Shown here: one piece after another, positions 1-12,720 of the stretch
How the letters are laid out: the number at the start of each line of letters is the position of its first letter
Position numbering within the stretch: the stretch's first letter is position 1
Assembly (NCBI GenBank): GCA_963921935.1
Contig: OY998178.1
Coordinates: 41,656,951 to 41,720,950 of the forward strand
Source of the DNA: Galeruca laticollis
Taxonomy: Eukaryota; Arthropoda; Insecta; Coleoptera; Chrysomelidae
DNA: 64,000 nt
Direction of reading: 5' to 3'
Made by a program: the position numbers and the translations under genes
Notes under the pieces: generated by a model
Databases searched by the model: none
The model's input: the letters and a program-made list of their open reading frames with translations, nothing else
What the model was told of the DNA's origin: nothing

Positions 1-1526
1 AATTGTTCCTCATAGTGTTGCGAATAAGATGACACCACCTAATTATATGTTCAGGATAGAGCTTGTGTATAGTATGTTGGGGGTAAAGTACTTGTTAGTA
101 AGGGGTGGTTATCTGGGTTTTGTTAATTTTAGACTTTATAGGGGTAATATACTTACGTTATCAAATAGATGGTTTAATTGAAGTCTACTTTGGGATTTTT
201 TTTAAAGTGGGCCGTCTCACTCAGGTAGTAAATGGTTATTGGTAGGATAATAGGATTCACACTGGGATAAATGTGATGAACTGCCAGGGTGGTTTAATGT
301 CAATTGAGTATACTGACAACACTAATTAGTGCTTTTTAGGGTTTTATTCATAGATTCTGGGGTATTGTTGGATTTTGGTTATTCGGATTACCGTATTGGA
401 TTAGTTCCGGGGTAACTTGGTGTTGGTTCGTAGTACCACGGCGTTCCTGCGATGCTTGCAGCCCCACCTTAGTGATTGCTACCTCAGAAACAACTTGTGG
501 ATCGTCAGGATTTATCACCAGCGGGTGAAGACGCGCAAGTTTTGAACATTTAAATTTTTCTATAATTATTTTTTATAGTGTATATATACCATTTGTATGT
601 ATATATAATTCACCATTTGTGAACATACAAGTGGCTTGTAATTTTTCTTGGTCATTTATTACTCTAGGCAGAGTAGGTAAGTTGTGTCTGAGCTCACACG
701 GAACGTTTATGGTAATTTATATTGTTTTTGGTAAGTTTACAATTTAATATGCGTAGATAAGCCACGGTATGGGTAACCCTTCAGGTTCTCACCGTTTTCA
801 CATTGTATGATTGTAATTTTTTTTACAAGTTTCAGAACCAACTTAACTCAGAACTGGTCTCTGTTTCAAATCCTTCTGAGCATTGTGTTATCAATTTCTG
901 GGGTAGGGGTATATAGGATTTTAAATAATTGTATCATTGTATATATTGAGCTATGAGGGACTTTTGTAAACGTCCACAGTTCGTAAGGGATTTCATATCG
1001 ATCTGTTTGTTTTTTTTATAGTAAGGGTTGATGGACCTTAAGTGTCCACTGTGGGAATAACTACTCCCCAAAATTTTCTAACTAACTATATAACTGTATT
1101 CAAACCAAACCACCACCTTAATAAATCATTTCTCTTGTGAGTTGAGTTACGAGTTTGATTTTATGTAATACTTTCCTAATTGGGGGGTAAACTACGGTTA
1201 GGGAATTAAACTGAGGTATTTACTCGGGTACGGTTTACCTGGCGCCTTGGGTTATATAGCTTATATTTTGATTGTTCGTTACCAGCATACGAACCTCCCT
1301 TCTTCGACTGAAGTCTAGCGGGTAAAATACCTTGTGGCATAGATCGGCCATCCGATCTGCTGGTAACTTGGTGAATTAGTAGTAATTGATTTCGGGGCCA
1401 CAAGTTCGATCTATTTTCAATAGGTCGCTAGCGTAAGTGGGATAAGTGCATAGGTGCACGTGGTTTGATTTTACGTTACAACCATTTACTTTATATTAAT
1501 GTTCTGAGAACCTATTTGTCACTCAC
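1..1526. other. Unassigned AT-rich stretch
   Basis: I see no recognisable gene here. A plus-strand frame is open from the window edge to about position 179, but its translation resembles nothing I know and it has no flanking signals. A minus-strand frame of 65 codons at 1206-1403 is also unrecognised. The stretch lies on the 3' side of the Copia fragment and could contain more decayed element sequence, but no LTR pair is visible. Confidence 0.5.
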
Positions 1527-2995
1527 CTATGATCCTTCTATTGTGTGGTCCTGTGCATTACTGCAAGTAAGTTTTTTAAATTCGTCTTTCATAGCGTTTC
1601 GCCAATCTTCTGCATTCTCGCCTATAAGAGCCTCGTCTATGCTGGAACTGTCTGGCTCCTCGACTGACATTTGAACTTCGTGTGGTTCCTCTACCGAATT
1701 ATATTTTTTCTTTGGTCTTCGTTTCCAACCATCCCGTATGAATGATGGTCTTTCGGGTCCTCTTTTGATTATCACTGGTAACAGTTGGTTAGAAGAAGTT
1801 TGTTCATTTTTTGAGTTATCATCCGCCACTCTTTTAATATCTTCCTCAAATTCGTTCCAGCACTTCTCTTCTAAATTTGGTGGATTTTCGATTGATTAAA
1901 AAAAAGTATACGATTTTAAATCTCCCTCGTTTTCTGTCTCTGTAAAATTTGGTTCTTCAATAAATTTCACATCTCTGCTTGTTATTATTTTCTTTGTCGT
2001 TGAATTCCATAAACGGTACGATTTTTACTCAGTTGAATAGCATACAAGAATACATTAACTAGACTTCCCATCAAATTTTCCTCTACTTGACGTTTCGATT
2101 AATGCCTTTGATCCAAAAATTCTTAGATGATATATTATCGGTTTCTTGCGATTCCAGCACTCAAACGGAGTAGTACTGAACAAACTACGTGAAACACATG
2201 TGTTTCTTATGTATGCTGCAGTGGATATAGCTTCATCCTAAAAACTTTGTGGAAGTCTGGTTTGCTGTAACATGCATCTTGTCATTTCAACTAGTATACG
2301 ATTCAGGCGTTTCGCTACACCGTTTTGTTTTGATGTATAGGGAGCTGAATATTGTATTGTTTCTGGTGTATTCTAAACCGTTATCAGCTCTCAACACCTT
2401 TATCCTCCTTCCTGTCTTATTTTCAACTTGTGCTTTGAATTTCAGGAATACTTCTTTCACTTCATCATTCGACTTCAAGAAATGAACTTGAATCCATATC
2501 GATTTATCATCGACGAATGTCGCAAAATAACGTGCCCCACCGATGTTGTTATCATCTGTCTACATATGTCTGAATGAATGAAGTCCAAAACATCTTCAGC
2601 TCTTCAGTTCGAATTTTGAGGGAATATGCCAACCGTTTGTTTGCTTTGGATGCATATTTCAAAAACAGAAATATTTTCAGAAGGACTGAACATCATTCCT
2701 TTTACTAAATTCTTGGACATAATTTTCAGGTCTTTTCATGGAGGTGACCCGTTGATGTCATTTCAATAAGTTGAATGGTTTCCTCTCAATGAATGCTGTG
2801 GGTTCCCGTACTGGTTTGATATAATAATGTTCATTTTTCTTCTGAGCTCTCATAATAATTTCCCCTTCCGGGTTGATAATTTCGGCGTAATTTTCTAAGA
2901 AATTCGTCTGTCTACCATTATTCGCAGCTTTGGAAATTGATATGAGATTTGTCTTCAGGTTAGGTACATATAATAGTATATTAAGTACCAAGTGT
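1527..2995 (-). pseudogene. Ty1/Copia pol fragment (GAG-pre-integrase, integrase, RT start)
   Basis: Remnant of a Copia LTR retrotransposon polyprotein read on the minus strand in three broken pieces. Positions 2991-2758 give a GAG-pre-integrase segment with the signature LYVPNLKTNLISISK. Positions 2478-2287 give part of the integrase core (KVLRADNGLEYTRN, containing a DNG catalytic-type aspartate). Positions 1829-1527 give the linker and first residues of the reverse transcriptase (EALIGENAEDWRNAMKDE). The order matches Copia (integrase before RT), which separates it from Gypsy. Stops and frameshifts lie between the pieces; gag, most of RT, RNase H and both LTRs are missing. Its upstream end lies about 140 bp from the pogo element that begins at 3131. 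Confidence 0.85.
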
Positions 2996-3130
2996 CATAA
3001 AGGTTACTTTAGTCACGAGTTTTACTAGGCACTAGTGGAGGGAAGCGGAACGAGTGACTAAAGACGTTTTTAACACGAGGTGCTTACTATACTTTTTCTT
3101 CGCCCCCAGGAAGGAAAAAATTATATTATA

Positions 3131-5762
3131 GGATAAAGTCGGGTGAGATGGCCAGTCCGGAGAGATGGCCAACAGCTAAAACTTGACTAACGGGTCGTGA
3201 GATGGTGCTGCCTGTCCTCTCCGACAATAAATGATTATCCATAAGCACAGCCAGTGTGTTGTCGTTTAAGTCGAGGTCACGTTAAAGCGTCAAAACAATA
3301 AAAATAATATCACCTCCTTATAAAATTTTATATTAGTTTTGTGTCACCTTCTACTGTGAATGTTTGTGAGGAAATTTAGTGCCGATTTCAACATATTAGG
3401 TGAGTACAATGTTCATTAGATGATTCTAACCTCAAACAACAGTTAAAAATGTGCGGTGGGTTTTGTTTGTCACGTTGGCCATCTCTCCCTAGCATTTGGG
3501 AGAGATGACCAAACAATAGTAGGGACAGACGGCCATATATTTTCACGTCTCTTTCTTTACAGTTTGGTATCATTTCCATTCTGCTGCGAAAACATGCCAA
3601 CGGAGTATCAAAGAAGGAACTCGAATCGTGGAAACTATACTGAAGAAAATCTGCTGCGAGCAATGGACGCTGTCAGAAACGGTTCTTCTGTGAACGGCGC
3701 TTCAAAAAATTATGGCATTCCTAGGAAAACTCTTGAAAGGAAATTGAAAAAAAATGTGTCGACGACAGGTAAAATGGGGCCGGATAGCATGTTGGGGGAG
3801 GCAAATGAAAATAAATTGGTGCAACATATTAAGAAGGCACAAAAATGCGGTTTTCCTTAGACAGTTCCAGATGTTCGAAAGCTTGCCTATAATTTTGCGG
3901 AAAGTCTAAAAATCAATCACAAGTTCAACAAAGAAAAAGGATGTGCCGGTTCCGATTGGTTTAGGTCTTTTTTGAGAAGACATCCAGACTTGTCTATTCG
4001 CAAGGCTGAGGGTGTATCTCTAGGGCGAGGTGAAGGCATGAACCGTTTAGATGTGGGAAATTATTTCACTTTACTGCAAGAAGTACTGGAACAAAATGAG
4101 CTTTTCGACAAACCTGGATGCATTTATAATGTCGACGAAACAGGCCTTCAATTAAATAATCGTCCTGGCCATGTCTTAGCCTAAAAAGGAGCAAAGGATG
4201 TTGTCACAGTGATATCAGGGGAAAAGGGTGAGACAATATAGTGCATAGCTTGTTGTAACGCTGAAGGTTTTTTTCTGCCGCCGGTCTTTGTATTTAAAGG
4301 CAAGAATTTAAAGACTGAGTGGACTGATTCAATGCCGCCTGGTTCACATATTGTAATGTCTCAAAAATCAGCCTACGTTACTGCAACGATTTTTTTTGAA
4401 TTGGTTTAAAAACCACTTCTTGCTACGTAAAGGAGAAGGGAAGGTATTATTAATTCTTGACGGGCATGCTTCTCACTGTTCTTGTGTTGAACTTTTAGAA
4501 ACCGATGAAGCAAACAATGTCGTTTTATTGTGCCTACCTCCGCACACTACCCATTATTTGCAGCCGCTCCACAGAGCTTTTTTCAAGTCGCTCAAGTCCT
4601 TCTACTATCAATCCTACAGAGAGTGGATGCAGAGTCACCCCGGAAGGAAACTGGGGAGACTCCAGTTTGGTGAACTTTTAACGAAAAGCTGGAGCAAATC
4701 CGCGACCGCTGGAAATGATATATCCGGCTTCAGGGCCACTGGCATATTTCCCTGGAACCCCGATTCCATACCCGATCATTCTTACACAGTTGCTGATCGA
4801 ATAGCAAACAGCGAAACTAGGTAATACCATAGAACCCTCACACAGACACAAGTAACGAACACTCAACAATCGAACGCTAAAGCAACACAAGAACTTAGGC
4901 ACCCAGTCATCATATTGGATGAGTCGATGCCATCCTGTAGCCATGCTGGTACAGAACCTCGATGTTCAACTCCAGCGGAAGGGACATCTGTTCCAGATTT
5001 GACGCCTGGAAACCTCTTAGATCAAATTAATCCCACACCTAAGTTAGTTGTTTCTGCAAAAAAACGAGCAAAGACAGCTGCTACCCTATTAACGTCTCCT
5101 GACTATATAGCGACTGTAAAAAACAAGTTCACAAAAAAATCTGAACAGACTAAAATTCGAAAACTAACAATTGACCAAAAAAAGAAACGTTCGCCTTTGC
5201 CAAGTTCTGATGAGGAGGAGAATATTGAAGTTCAATATGAAGAGGAAAGTGATGCCATTTCTGAGGTGGATGAAACTGAATGTGTAGGATGCGGACAAAG
5301 TTATAACATCACAAATAAAAGAAGATTGGTTGCAGTGCATAATTTGCCAGAAGTGGTTTCATGAAAACTGCTCTTCCTATTTAAACACATGCCAAAATTG
5401 TGGTAAAACTGCGTTTAAAAAGAAGCAAGATAGTTGTTAAGGATATTTTTTATATTTGGTTTCAATAAGTAGTGTGTTATTTTCATATTTTTATGTTTTA
5501 TTCGCGTTTTTATATTGTGGCCATCTATCCCTTATTGCATTGGCCAACTGACCCCACCGAACCGGGATAGATGGCCATATACAACTGATTTTTATGAATA
5601 ATAATAAATAAAAAATAAAAGTGTTTTCAATGTATTTATTCACCAGTATGCTCGGATGATCGGTAAACAATGACAAAAAAATATTGTATGGAGCCTAACC
5701 CTCACCAAAAATTTACAGGCTCCTACTATGCAAAACGGTGGCCATCTCACCCGACTTTACCC
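3131..5762 (+). mobile_element. pogo/Tigger-type DNA transposon with PHD finger (element P1)
   Basis: Complete-looking element of about 2.6 kb. The left end begins GGATAAAGTCGGGTGAGATG and the right end, reverse-complemented, begins GGGTAAAGTCGGGTGAGATG: 23-bp terminal inverted repeats with one mismatch. TA dinucleotides flank it (3129-3130 and 5763-5764), the target duplication expected for pogo/Tc1-mariner elements. The motif GGCCATCTC recurs several times inside both ends (around 3146-3170, 3476-3535 and 5518-5577), as expected of subterminal transposase-binding repeats. It carries one broken transposase gene. Confidence 0.9.
3594..5440 (+). pseudogene. pogo/Jerky-like transposase with C-terminal PHD finger, inactivated
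   Basis: Start chosen at the ATG after an acceptor-like tract at about 3561. The N-terminus is a Psq/CENP-B-type helix-turn-helix (YTEENLLRAMDAVRNG... GIPRKTLERKLKK). The DDE-type catalytic domain shows D1 in YNVDETGL and D2 in LILDGHASH. The third acidic residue, expected in LQPLD, reads LQPLH, a loss of a catalytic residue. The tail is acidic and ends in a PHD-like finger: CVGCG, then QCIICQKWFHENC and CQNCG. Damage seen: stops at 3858, 4182, 4239 and 4822, a frameshift in the T-run near 4390, and a further frameshift near 5320 that splits the PHD finger. The family normally binds its own TIRs and excises by cut-and-paste; this copy cannot encode an active enzyme. Confidence 0.88.
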
Positions 5763-5764
5763 TA

Positions 5765-6344
5765 TTTTAATTATATTCATAACATCGCTGACGGCTGACT
5801 GAAAAATCAAATGACACAAAACTACAAAATTATCACGGAGCATGAAATTTAACATACAAAAGATACACTTGATTTGACATTTAAAAAACAAAAGATAAAC
5901 GAGATGTGACTTTTCGCATTTTAAACACTAGTGTTTAAAGAGCCGTTTTGTGCATGTCAAACCCGTGTTCAAAATACGGTTTTAGTAACGGAAGTAGAAA
6001 AAGTATGTTATAAACTAATGAGCTTTACATCGCATTGGTAGACGGACCTTTTGATTGTTTATTGGCCGGAACCATAGGCGTACCACATTTAGTCATTTAA
6101 AAAAAGTTAAGGCTTCAAAAATTATCTCATTTCCGAAAATAACCGTTTTGTAATATTATTTAAAATGAAATTTCAAATTATCAATAATATAATAAACTGT
6201 GGATTATATCACTGACATCAATTTTGCAGAAAATTTATTATTATGTATAAAAGGGCGTAGACGAGTCCCTCCACTAAGCTCCAGGTAGTTATAATCCTAC
6301 ATACAATAAATAATAAAATAGATGTTGATAACAATTTTATACAA

Positions 6345-6345
<1 letters not shown>
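5765..6345. other. Unassigned flank of element P1
   Basis: AT-rich sequence with no recognisable gene. Segments either side of P1 (about 3000-3115 and 5900-6010) share loosely inverted motifs such as ACTTTTTCTTC versus GAAGTAGAAAAAG, so P1 may have landed in an older inverted-repeat element; I cannot establish this by eye. Confidence 0.35.

Positions 6346-6347
<2 letters not shown>

Positions 6348-6396
<49 letters not shown>
6348..6396. repeat. (AT)n microsatellite
   Basis: Uninterrupted AT dinucleotide run of about 24 units. The tyrosine/isoleucine reading frame on the minus strand is a product of this run and not a gene. Confidence 0.97.
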
Positions 6397-6398
<2 letters not shown>

Positions 6399-9127
6399 AA
6401 ACCAACCCCATTTGCCGATTATTTCACCCAATTAGCAGGTAATTGAAGAAACTTGACAAACAGGTAGCTCAAAAATTGTTTTATTATTGTGAAATATAGT
6501 CTTTTCAGTTCTAAAAAATGCCCCCATAATACAATGTACTTACTAGAACTTTTCAACTATAAAAGTAGCGGAAAGGTTGAATATTTCCAATTTACAGTTC
6601 ATCTGCTCTGGAGAAACTGCTGTGTTGATTGATTTCCCCATTATTACTGTTATTATTTTTTACCGTTATTGTTAACTGGTGTTTATTTTTGTTCATCTAT
6701 AAAAGTTCTCTTCTCATCACACGAGACAAACACCTAACTACACCTTCCAACTATATAGTGTTCCAACCAAAACGCAAAGTACTGTCAAATCGTACTCTTC
6801 CAAATAATGTTCTCCCAATCGGCTGCCTCTTATTAAAAAAGGTAACTCTAGGGTATTCAAAGAAATTTGGAAATATATATTTAAAACTGCAGTGATGATG
6901 CTTTCAAAATAGAAAATATAATGCAAAATGTTTGTATAATGAAAATTAAATGATCTCCACGTAGGTTGAGTTGTTTGGAAAACATGTGATGTACACACAT
7001 ACACAAATTGCGTTACCCCAGAATTTCGAACTCGATTTAGTACCGGATCGCTTATTCTTCTTCTGTTTAGGGCAGTTCGAGTGACTGAGACAACATGTCC
7101 ACATCCACTTGAGGAAGATATGTCGAATTAGCTTCGGTGAAATCTGGATCCATTTTAAAGATGTCTTTTAATGGCAATCAAACAGAAGCACACTTTCTAC
7201 TATAAAATAATATAAACCAAACAACTAATGAGTCGGCGAGGATGATATCTGTTTGAGTTTGATTGTGGATATTGATGTCAATTGTCAAATTCTTCTAGTC
7301 GACTTTCACATTGTATTAATCAACTTGAATAGTCAAGTAGGATTTGTCAACAGAACGTACTTTCAATCTGACAACAAGGGCTTCTGCTATTGGTGGACTT
7401 ATAGCGGTTTATTTAAATCTAATAAAATTTTTAAATCTAATTTTCGAAAATATTAATAACTTTTTGAGATAAATATCGTTATCATAGAAAAATATATGTT
7501 ATTCTTAATCCTTCTGATATGATTTCACTTGTTAATTCATACCCATGAAACTAGCTCATTATTACTTGAGAAGGTAGTTTAATAATGGAGAGCTCCCAAT
7601 ATTTATCTGTTCATTGACGACTTCATATTGTGGATCTCTTAAGTATCTTCTAATTTCTAATTCTAATATATATATATATATATATATTAATACAGATCCT
7701 CTATCTGAATTTTAAAGAAAACATTGAAATAAGGAAAAATGTGCATATTTGTATGTAATACTTGTGATACACACTGTATAATCAATCATTTGAAAGATTC
7801 AATATACAAATAAAATTTGACATTTCAATTTCGGATGACATTAATGCAGAATATACTTAATGATAGATAGATTTTATAACGGTTTGAAAACAAAAATACA
7901 GATGTCTTTGCTAGCAAAACTGCAATTATGATAAAAGAATGAAAATCTCCCTTTGTTATAGGAAAACATAAATTTGTATTTTTTTTAACAAAAAGAATTT
8001 TTGGTAACCAAAGGAGAAGAGATTTATTTATGTATAAAGTTTAAGCAGTTGAATTTGATATCCCCACGAGACAACATCGAAATAAATTTGATTAAGAATA
8101 TAATAGTAATTATATGAATATATTATCAGATCATAAAAACCTTGCATTGTAAAGCCAGTGCGTGTATAATTCGCAAAGAATTACATCGTTAAAGTGCAAG
8201 TGATTTTCCGGTTTCTAAATTATAAATTTAGAAAGTGTTGCTGAATTCTAAATACGTTTTAGAATACGAACGAGTTAACCAGTACCTAGTTGGTGAGTCC
8301 TGTCCAGTTTATTTACATTATTTCTCGAGAATTAATAGGCATTTCTTAAATATATTCAAAAAAATAGATGCATCTTATGATAATAAATTGATCTAAATCA
8401 CAGTAACGTTACACACATAAAATTCATCGTCAAGTGAAGAAAATTTTGGAATAGACAATTTACACGGAAATTTTGAACTTTTGACAAAAATATTTAGCTA
8501 GTAGATTTCTAATATAGGTTGTTTTAGTATTAAGGTTGATAGAAAATTCTATCTTTGTTTTTCGTTTATAATATTTTTGAAAAGTTATAATTTTTTTTGT
8601 TATCTGATCATATATTATATAAATTTGAATTTCAACTCACTTTGGTACTTATTTCATATCTATTCTCATTGTGTTTGATAATTTTCATGCTATAGAAAAT
8701 TTGATATAATAATAAATAGTTAATTTCCAGTGACAGTAAAATCATATATGTCATAAGATAATTTAATTGTCTTGTAGTATATTGAACAAACAGTTACTCT
8801 AGATTTGAATAGCGTAATACGTAATTTGGAGAATTCATTGAAATTTATAAATTTGAATTATTATTTAAAATCTTTGATCCCTCCCTGAGATAAGAGTGAA
8901 TAAGTCGATTGTGTATTGATTTATCTTTCAAAGCACAAAATTTAATATTCATCTGAGCCGGGCATATTAATTTGACAACTGCTGTCAAAATTCAAATAGA
9001 TTATATTCAGTGTTAAAGGTGTATTCACAATAGTGTAGCTACAATCACAAATTGTGATAACATCAACAAATAATATTCATATCGTTAAATTCATATATAA
9101 ACTATTAAATTACAACTATAATAGAAT

Positions 9128-9131
<4 letters not shown>
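6397..9131. other. Long AT-rich stretch without recognisable genes
   Basis: About 2.7 kb with only short, low-complexity frames. It contains a short (AT)n run at about 7666-7688. I recognise no transposon ends or conserved coding motif. Confidence 0.5.

Positions 9132-9178
<47 letters not shown>
9132..9178. repeat. (TA)n microsatellite
   Basis: About 23 uninterrupted TA units, abutting the Penelope-like terminal sequence that starts near 9180. Simple AT repeats are common Penelope insertion neighbours, so this may mark the element boundary. Confidence 0.95.
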
Positions 9179-9181
<3 letters not shown>

Positions 9182-9232
9182 TATTTTGTATTCTTGGGAT
9201 TGAAGACCAATTTTAAAGACATATAACTAGTA

Positions 9233-9290
9233 ATTAATACATTTTTATTTAACGTTTCGGTCTTTCCATGACCTTCATCAGAAATAAAAT
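9233..9290 (-). ncRNA. Hammerhead ribozyme core of Penelope-like element
   Basis: On the minus strand positions 9281-9275 read CTGATGA, followed by a GGTC/GACC stem II closed by a short loop, then GAAAC (about 9259-9255). This is the conserved catalytic core of minimal hammerhead ribozymes known from Penelope-like terminal repeats. After GAAAC, a short stem III could close on a GTA at about 9238, the likely cleavage triplet. Stem I pairing is weak by eye, so whether it cleaves alone or as a dimer is not clear. Confidence 0.72.
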
Positions 9291-9628
9291 TTTTGTTAAA
9301 ACTAAAAGAAATGGTACAAGTTACAAAAAGAATCTTAATAGCAAAACAAATAAATCTTACCTTCGACAGAACGTTCATTTAATTATTCTATATATTTTAT
9401 AGCTGTTTAGGACGTATCACATAATAGAATATAACTCACACACAAACAAAACGAACATTTTAAAAATATGACAGTCATTGATGAAAATTTGTATTGGAAT
9501 ACGAGTATTTGTTCTATATAATAAAAGCAGGCGTAACGAGGTTTTAATTTGTTTGTCGTTTTTGTGGTAACTGGTATTGCAAAGGATTTTATATTTATAC
9601 AGGGTGTGGTAATAAATTTATTATATTT

Positions 9629-9854
9629 GGAATTCAGAGTGAGTTCTATAGCTTCTAAGAAGTCACTCATAGGTATATCAGTGTATGTTTCAATCTGACT
9701 CCATTTTTTAATTATTATATTTTTTGCTAAATTTATAGGAATACTCGTAAATTTAGCAAAAAATATAATAATTAAAAAATGGAGTCAGATTGAAACATAC
9801 ACTGATATACCTATGAGTGACTTCTTAGAAGCTATAGAACTCACTCTGAATTCC
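9629..9854. repeat. Perfect 107-bp inverted repeat, 12-nt loop
   Basis: Arms 9629-9735 and 9748-9854 are exact reverse complements base for base, separated by TAGGAATACTCG. The right arm runs into the Penelope RT frame; the left arm runs into the hammerhead-bearing terminal region. Lack of any mismatch implies recent formation or ongoing homogenisation. Confidence 0.95.
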
Positions 9855-10068
9855 ACCTATTTTTTGTATGAAGAGACATTTTACCAACAAATTGAAGGGT
9901 GTGCCATGGGGACCTCGATTTCTAGCGTTATTGCCCAATTAGTTATGGAAGATCTTGAAGAAACAATACTGACCAAAAACCCAATTCAAACACTATTTTT
10001 TTACAGGTATGTTGACGATTGCATATTAGCAATTCCAAAAAATACAGAACATTTGGTCTTACAACTAG
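9813..10068 (+). pseudogene. Penelope-like reverse transcriptase fragment
   Basis: Encodes the middle of a Penelope RT: QQIEGCAMGTSISSVIAQL is the fingers/palm motif, and FYRYVDDCILAI contains the catalytic YVDD box. Homology ends at about codon 85, after which the frame continues to 10202 with unrelated residues. The N-terminal RT motifs and the C-terminal GIY-YIG endonuclease are absent. The RT would copy element RNA onto target DNA; this piece is non-functional. Confidence 0.85.
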
Positions 10069-10202
10069 GAACACCAAAACGAAAAACTGCATTGAAATTT
10101 TTCCGAAGTCGCGTCATGCTACTCTCTATAATAGCCCTATTTCATTCTGAAATAAGCCTAAAATCATCTTCATGGACATCTGTTTCCAACTGTAACGGGT
10201 AA

Positions 10203-12540
10203 AGGAATAGTTGACATTGCAGATATTATATTACCTACCAGTTACCAGATCCAATTTCATCTACTAGTGCGAGTACCTCTAATCTTTTTAATTTTGTGGC
10301 AGATTTAACCTCATTTTATGTTCAATAAATACTAATTATTATTATAATCATTTCTGATTTCATTGGAATGTAAATTTAAGTTTTATAGAAGTGCAATATG
10401 TTTTCTTTGTTATATTCATTATAGATATTTTTTTATTAATATTATTTTTGGTTTTTTTGGTAAAGATTTTGTTCTTGAAACATTTGTACGAACCTAACCC
10501 ATAGTGTACTAAGGTACCCCATATAATGTACGAAAGCGCCCCATTCAAGGGGTACATTTATACATTCCCCCAATTTTTTTTAATTACCTCGAAGAAGTTG
10601 TATTGTGTTTTATCAACTTTTTTGTCAATTGTACAAAGTTAAATGTATGTACCAGAAATTGAATTAAAAAAAACATATATATGATTTAGATCAAGTTGGC
10701 ATGGATGAGAACAAAAACTGTACGAAGGGTGCCAACCTTGCCCTATGCGACAATTTCACTAAACACATTTGAGATGAATTACCTAAATGGACCACTGTAC
10801 ACAAACAGACTGACAGGTACCCCTCTGCGTAATTAGAAGGTAGTAGGTATTACCAACTTATCCACCGAAAAAGATTATCTTTAAATAAGTAATCATTTCT
10901 TGATACTTTCTTAGTGTACAGTTGTTTGATTTTATTAGAAGCCTAGCTCTCATCTAAACAAGCAGATGAGTGCAGTTTATTTTCCTTCAAACGCATATTA
11001 ATTACTTATTCTGACCAAGCCCGTATTAACCAGAACAAGACCGAGAACGCAACACCAAGACAAAACGGGTAACCTAAGACTTGACTTAAAAATTTGTCCA
11101 ATCTTGTGAATAGGAAATATGAGGATATTTGTGATAATAATATCAATATGTGTTATTCTTAGAACAAAACTTTACCACTAAGGTAGGGACTACAAGAATA
11201 TTCTTGAAGCGATTGTTTTTCCGATATCTGCTTAACAAACACATTGTGAAATAAGCAGTGCAACTGCGAATGGAGCATTTTTAAAGCTCTTCACTATCAT
11301 GATCTCCTGTTTATAAAAGCGAAGTCCTCACACATCCGTTAAAATGTTTCTGGGGGGCATGAGACACAGTCTGCGTTCGTATCTCTAAATTCTGTCAAAT
11401 TGTTCACCATCCGACAATTTTTATTTCTCTATATCGTCCTTGGCGGGGAGAAATTGAAATTGTGTCTTTTCTAGTATGAGGGTACTAGCAGCGTGAGGAG
11501 TTATACGAAACAATTTGTAAATAACGTAGTGATTGGATAGATGGATAGTCTGTATATTAATAGTCAGAAACAGGCAGAGTTGCCAGTTTAAATTGACGGT
11601 AGAGATAATTAGAATGTTAAATTGAATGTTTTTATAATTAGAAGAAAATAAAATCAATCAATATGAAATATAAAACAAATTTAAATTAACTACTCAACAA
11701 CAAAGAAACTTTTTAGCAAAAGTATACCTTTTACGCCACTTTTTTTAATTTATCTTTTATGGAATATTTCAGGGAGCTGAACAATAGATGCTATTAAAAA
11801 AGATATATAATTCCTTTCCTTTGGTGATTGCCTGTGTCAGTTTTTTTCTAAAAATGTATGTATCATATTTTACGCCCGTTTTATTAATTTATCTTTTACG
11901 GAAAAGTTCAGGAAGTTGAACAACACTGTTCAAAGGAAAATTAGAGAAATATTATGCAAATTGCTTGTCTTTGAAGACAATGATCTGCTATTTGTTTTTA
12001 TTTATTTAATCAATCACTTAGCGTTAGGTGTAAATTTCTCCAATTTATTAGCTAAATTTCAAATCTGACAACGTGTCAAGTTCGGCCTTGTAAATAGTAA
12101 ATCAATAAATTTATGACGCTAGATTGTTAGACTTTTATCTGACTTAGTAAATGTTGTTTTATTTATTTATTTAATAAGTGAGTACAAAGTGGTACTTAGT
12201 AATATTTTTAGTAAGGTTGGTTAAGTAATTCTTATCAGGCGAACATAAATAGTAGAGGGTACAGGTACTTACAGTCAAGCCATTTGATGCATATGATTTA
12301 AAATAAGTACATTGGTATTATAATGCTTGGTGGCAATACAGATACTGATTATATAATTATACAATAGGGGTGTTAATAAGTAAGTTTAATAATAGTATTT
12401 AAAGAGTTAAAAATTATGGTAGGTACAATGATAATATAATATTTGAATAAATTGGCAGAAAACATGTACAATTGTGATGACATCAGCAGATACCATGGCA
12501 ATGTTGGTTTTGTTTAAAATTCCTTACCAAACTGTGTTGC
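10203..12540. other. Unassigned AT-rich stretch with one short direct duplication
   Basis: No recognisable gene. One imperfect duplicated block is visible: about 11728-11783 and 11868-11925 share TTTACGCC, TTTATTAATTTATCTTT and CAGGAAGTTGAAC-type segments, offset by roughly 141 bp. Otherwise only short meaningless frames. Confidence 0.5.
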
Positions 12541-12720
12541 AGAGGTGGACACGAGTAAAAAAATATATTCGTACGAACTATGAGTATGAGTACTTAAAAG
12601 TTGAATTTGTAAGTATTTAATTCGTAAGTAATTTTACAGATTTAGTTTACGATTACGAGTAGTAATCGTAAAAGTACAAGTAAAGAGTACGAGTACTTTT
12701 AAAAAATTAATCTGATACCT
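12540..12720. mobile_element. Possible hAT-type MITE end
   Basis: Begins CAGAGGTGGACACGAGTA, which looks like a hAT terminal repeat (CAGAGGTGG), and is followed by GAGTAC/GTACGAGT-rich palindromic sequence. I could not identify a matching right end or an 8-bp duplication, so this is tentative. Confidence 0.3.

Larger units (their letters stand above)
9180..10090. mobile_element. Penelope-like element remnant (copy PLE-A)
   Basis: Composite of a terminal-repeat region (9180-9628) with a hammerhead core on the minus strand, a perfect 107-bp inverted duplication (9629-9854), and a plus-strand RT fragment ending near 10068. The same coding start (MSDFLEAIELTLNS) appears on both strands because it lies in the two arms of the duplication. 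This inverted layout is typical of Penelope-like retroelements, whose terminal repeats often occur in inverted arrangements. Past about 10068 the sequence no longer reads as RT. Confidence 0.8.

Noticed and set aside
1..179. Mitochondrial-like fragment or host exon at the window edge
   Set aside because: Open for 59 codons from the edge, but the translation matches no mitochondrial or other protein I recognise.
6218..6400. Minus-strand frame rich in Tyr/Ile
   Set aside because: Translation of an (AT)n microsatellite, not a gene.
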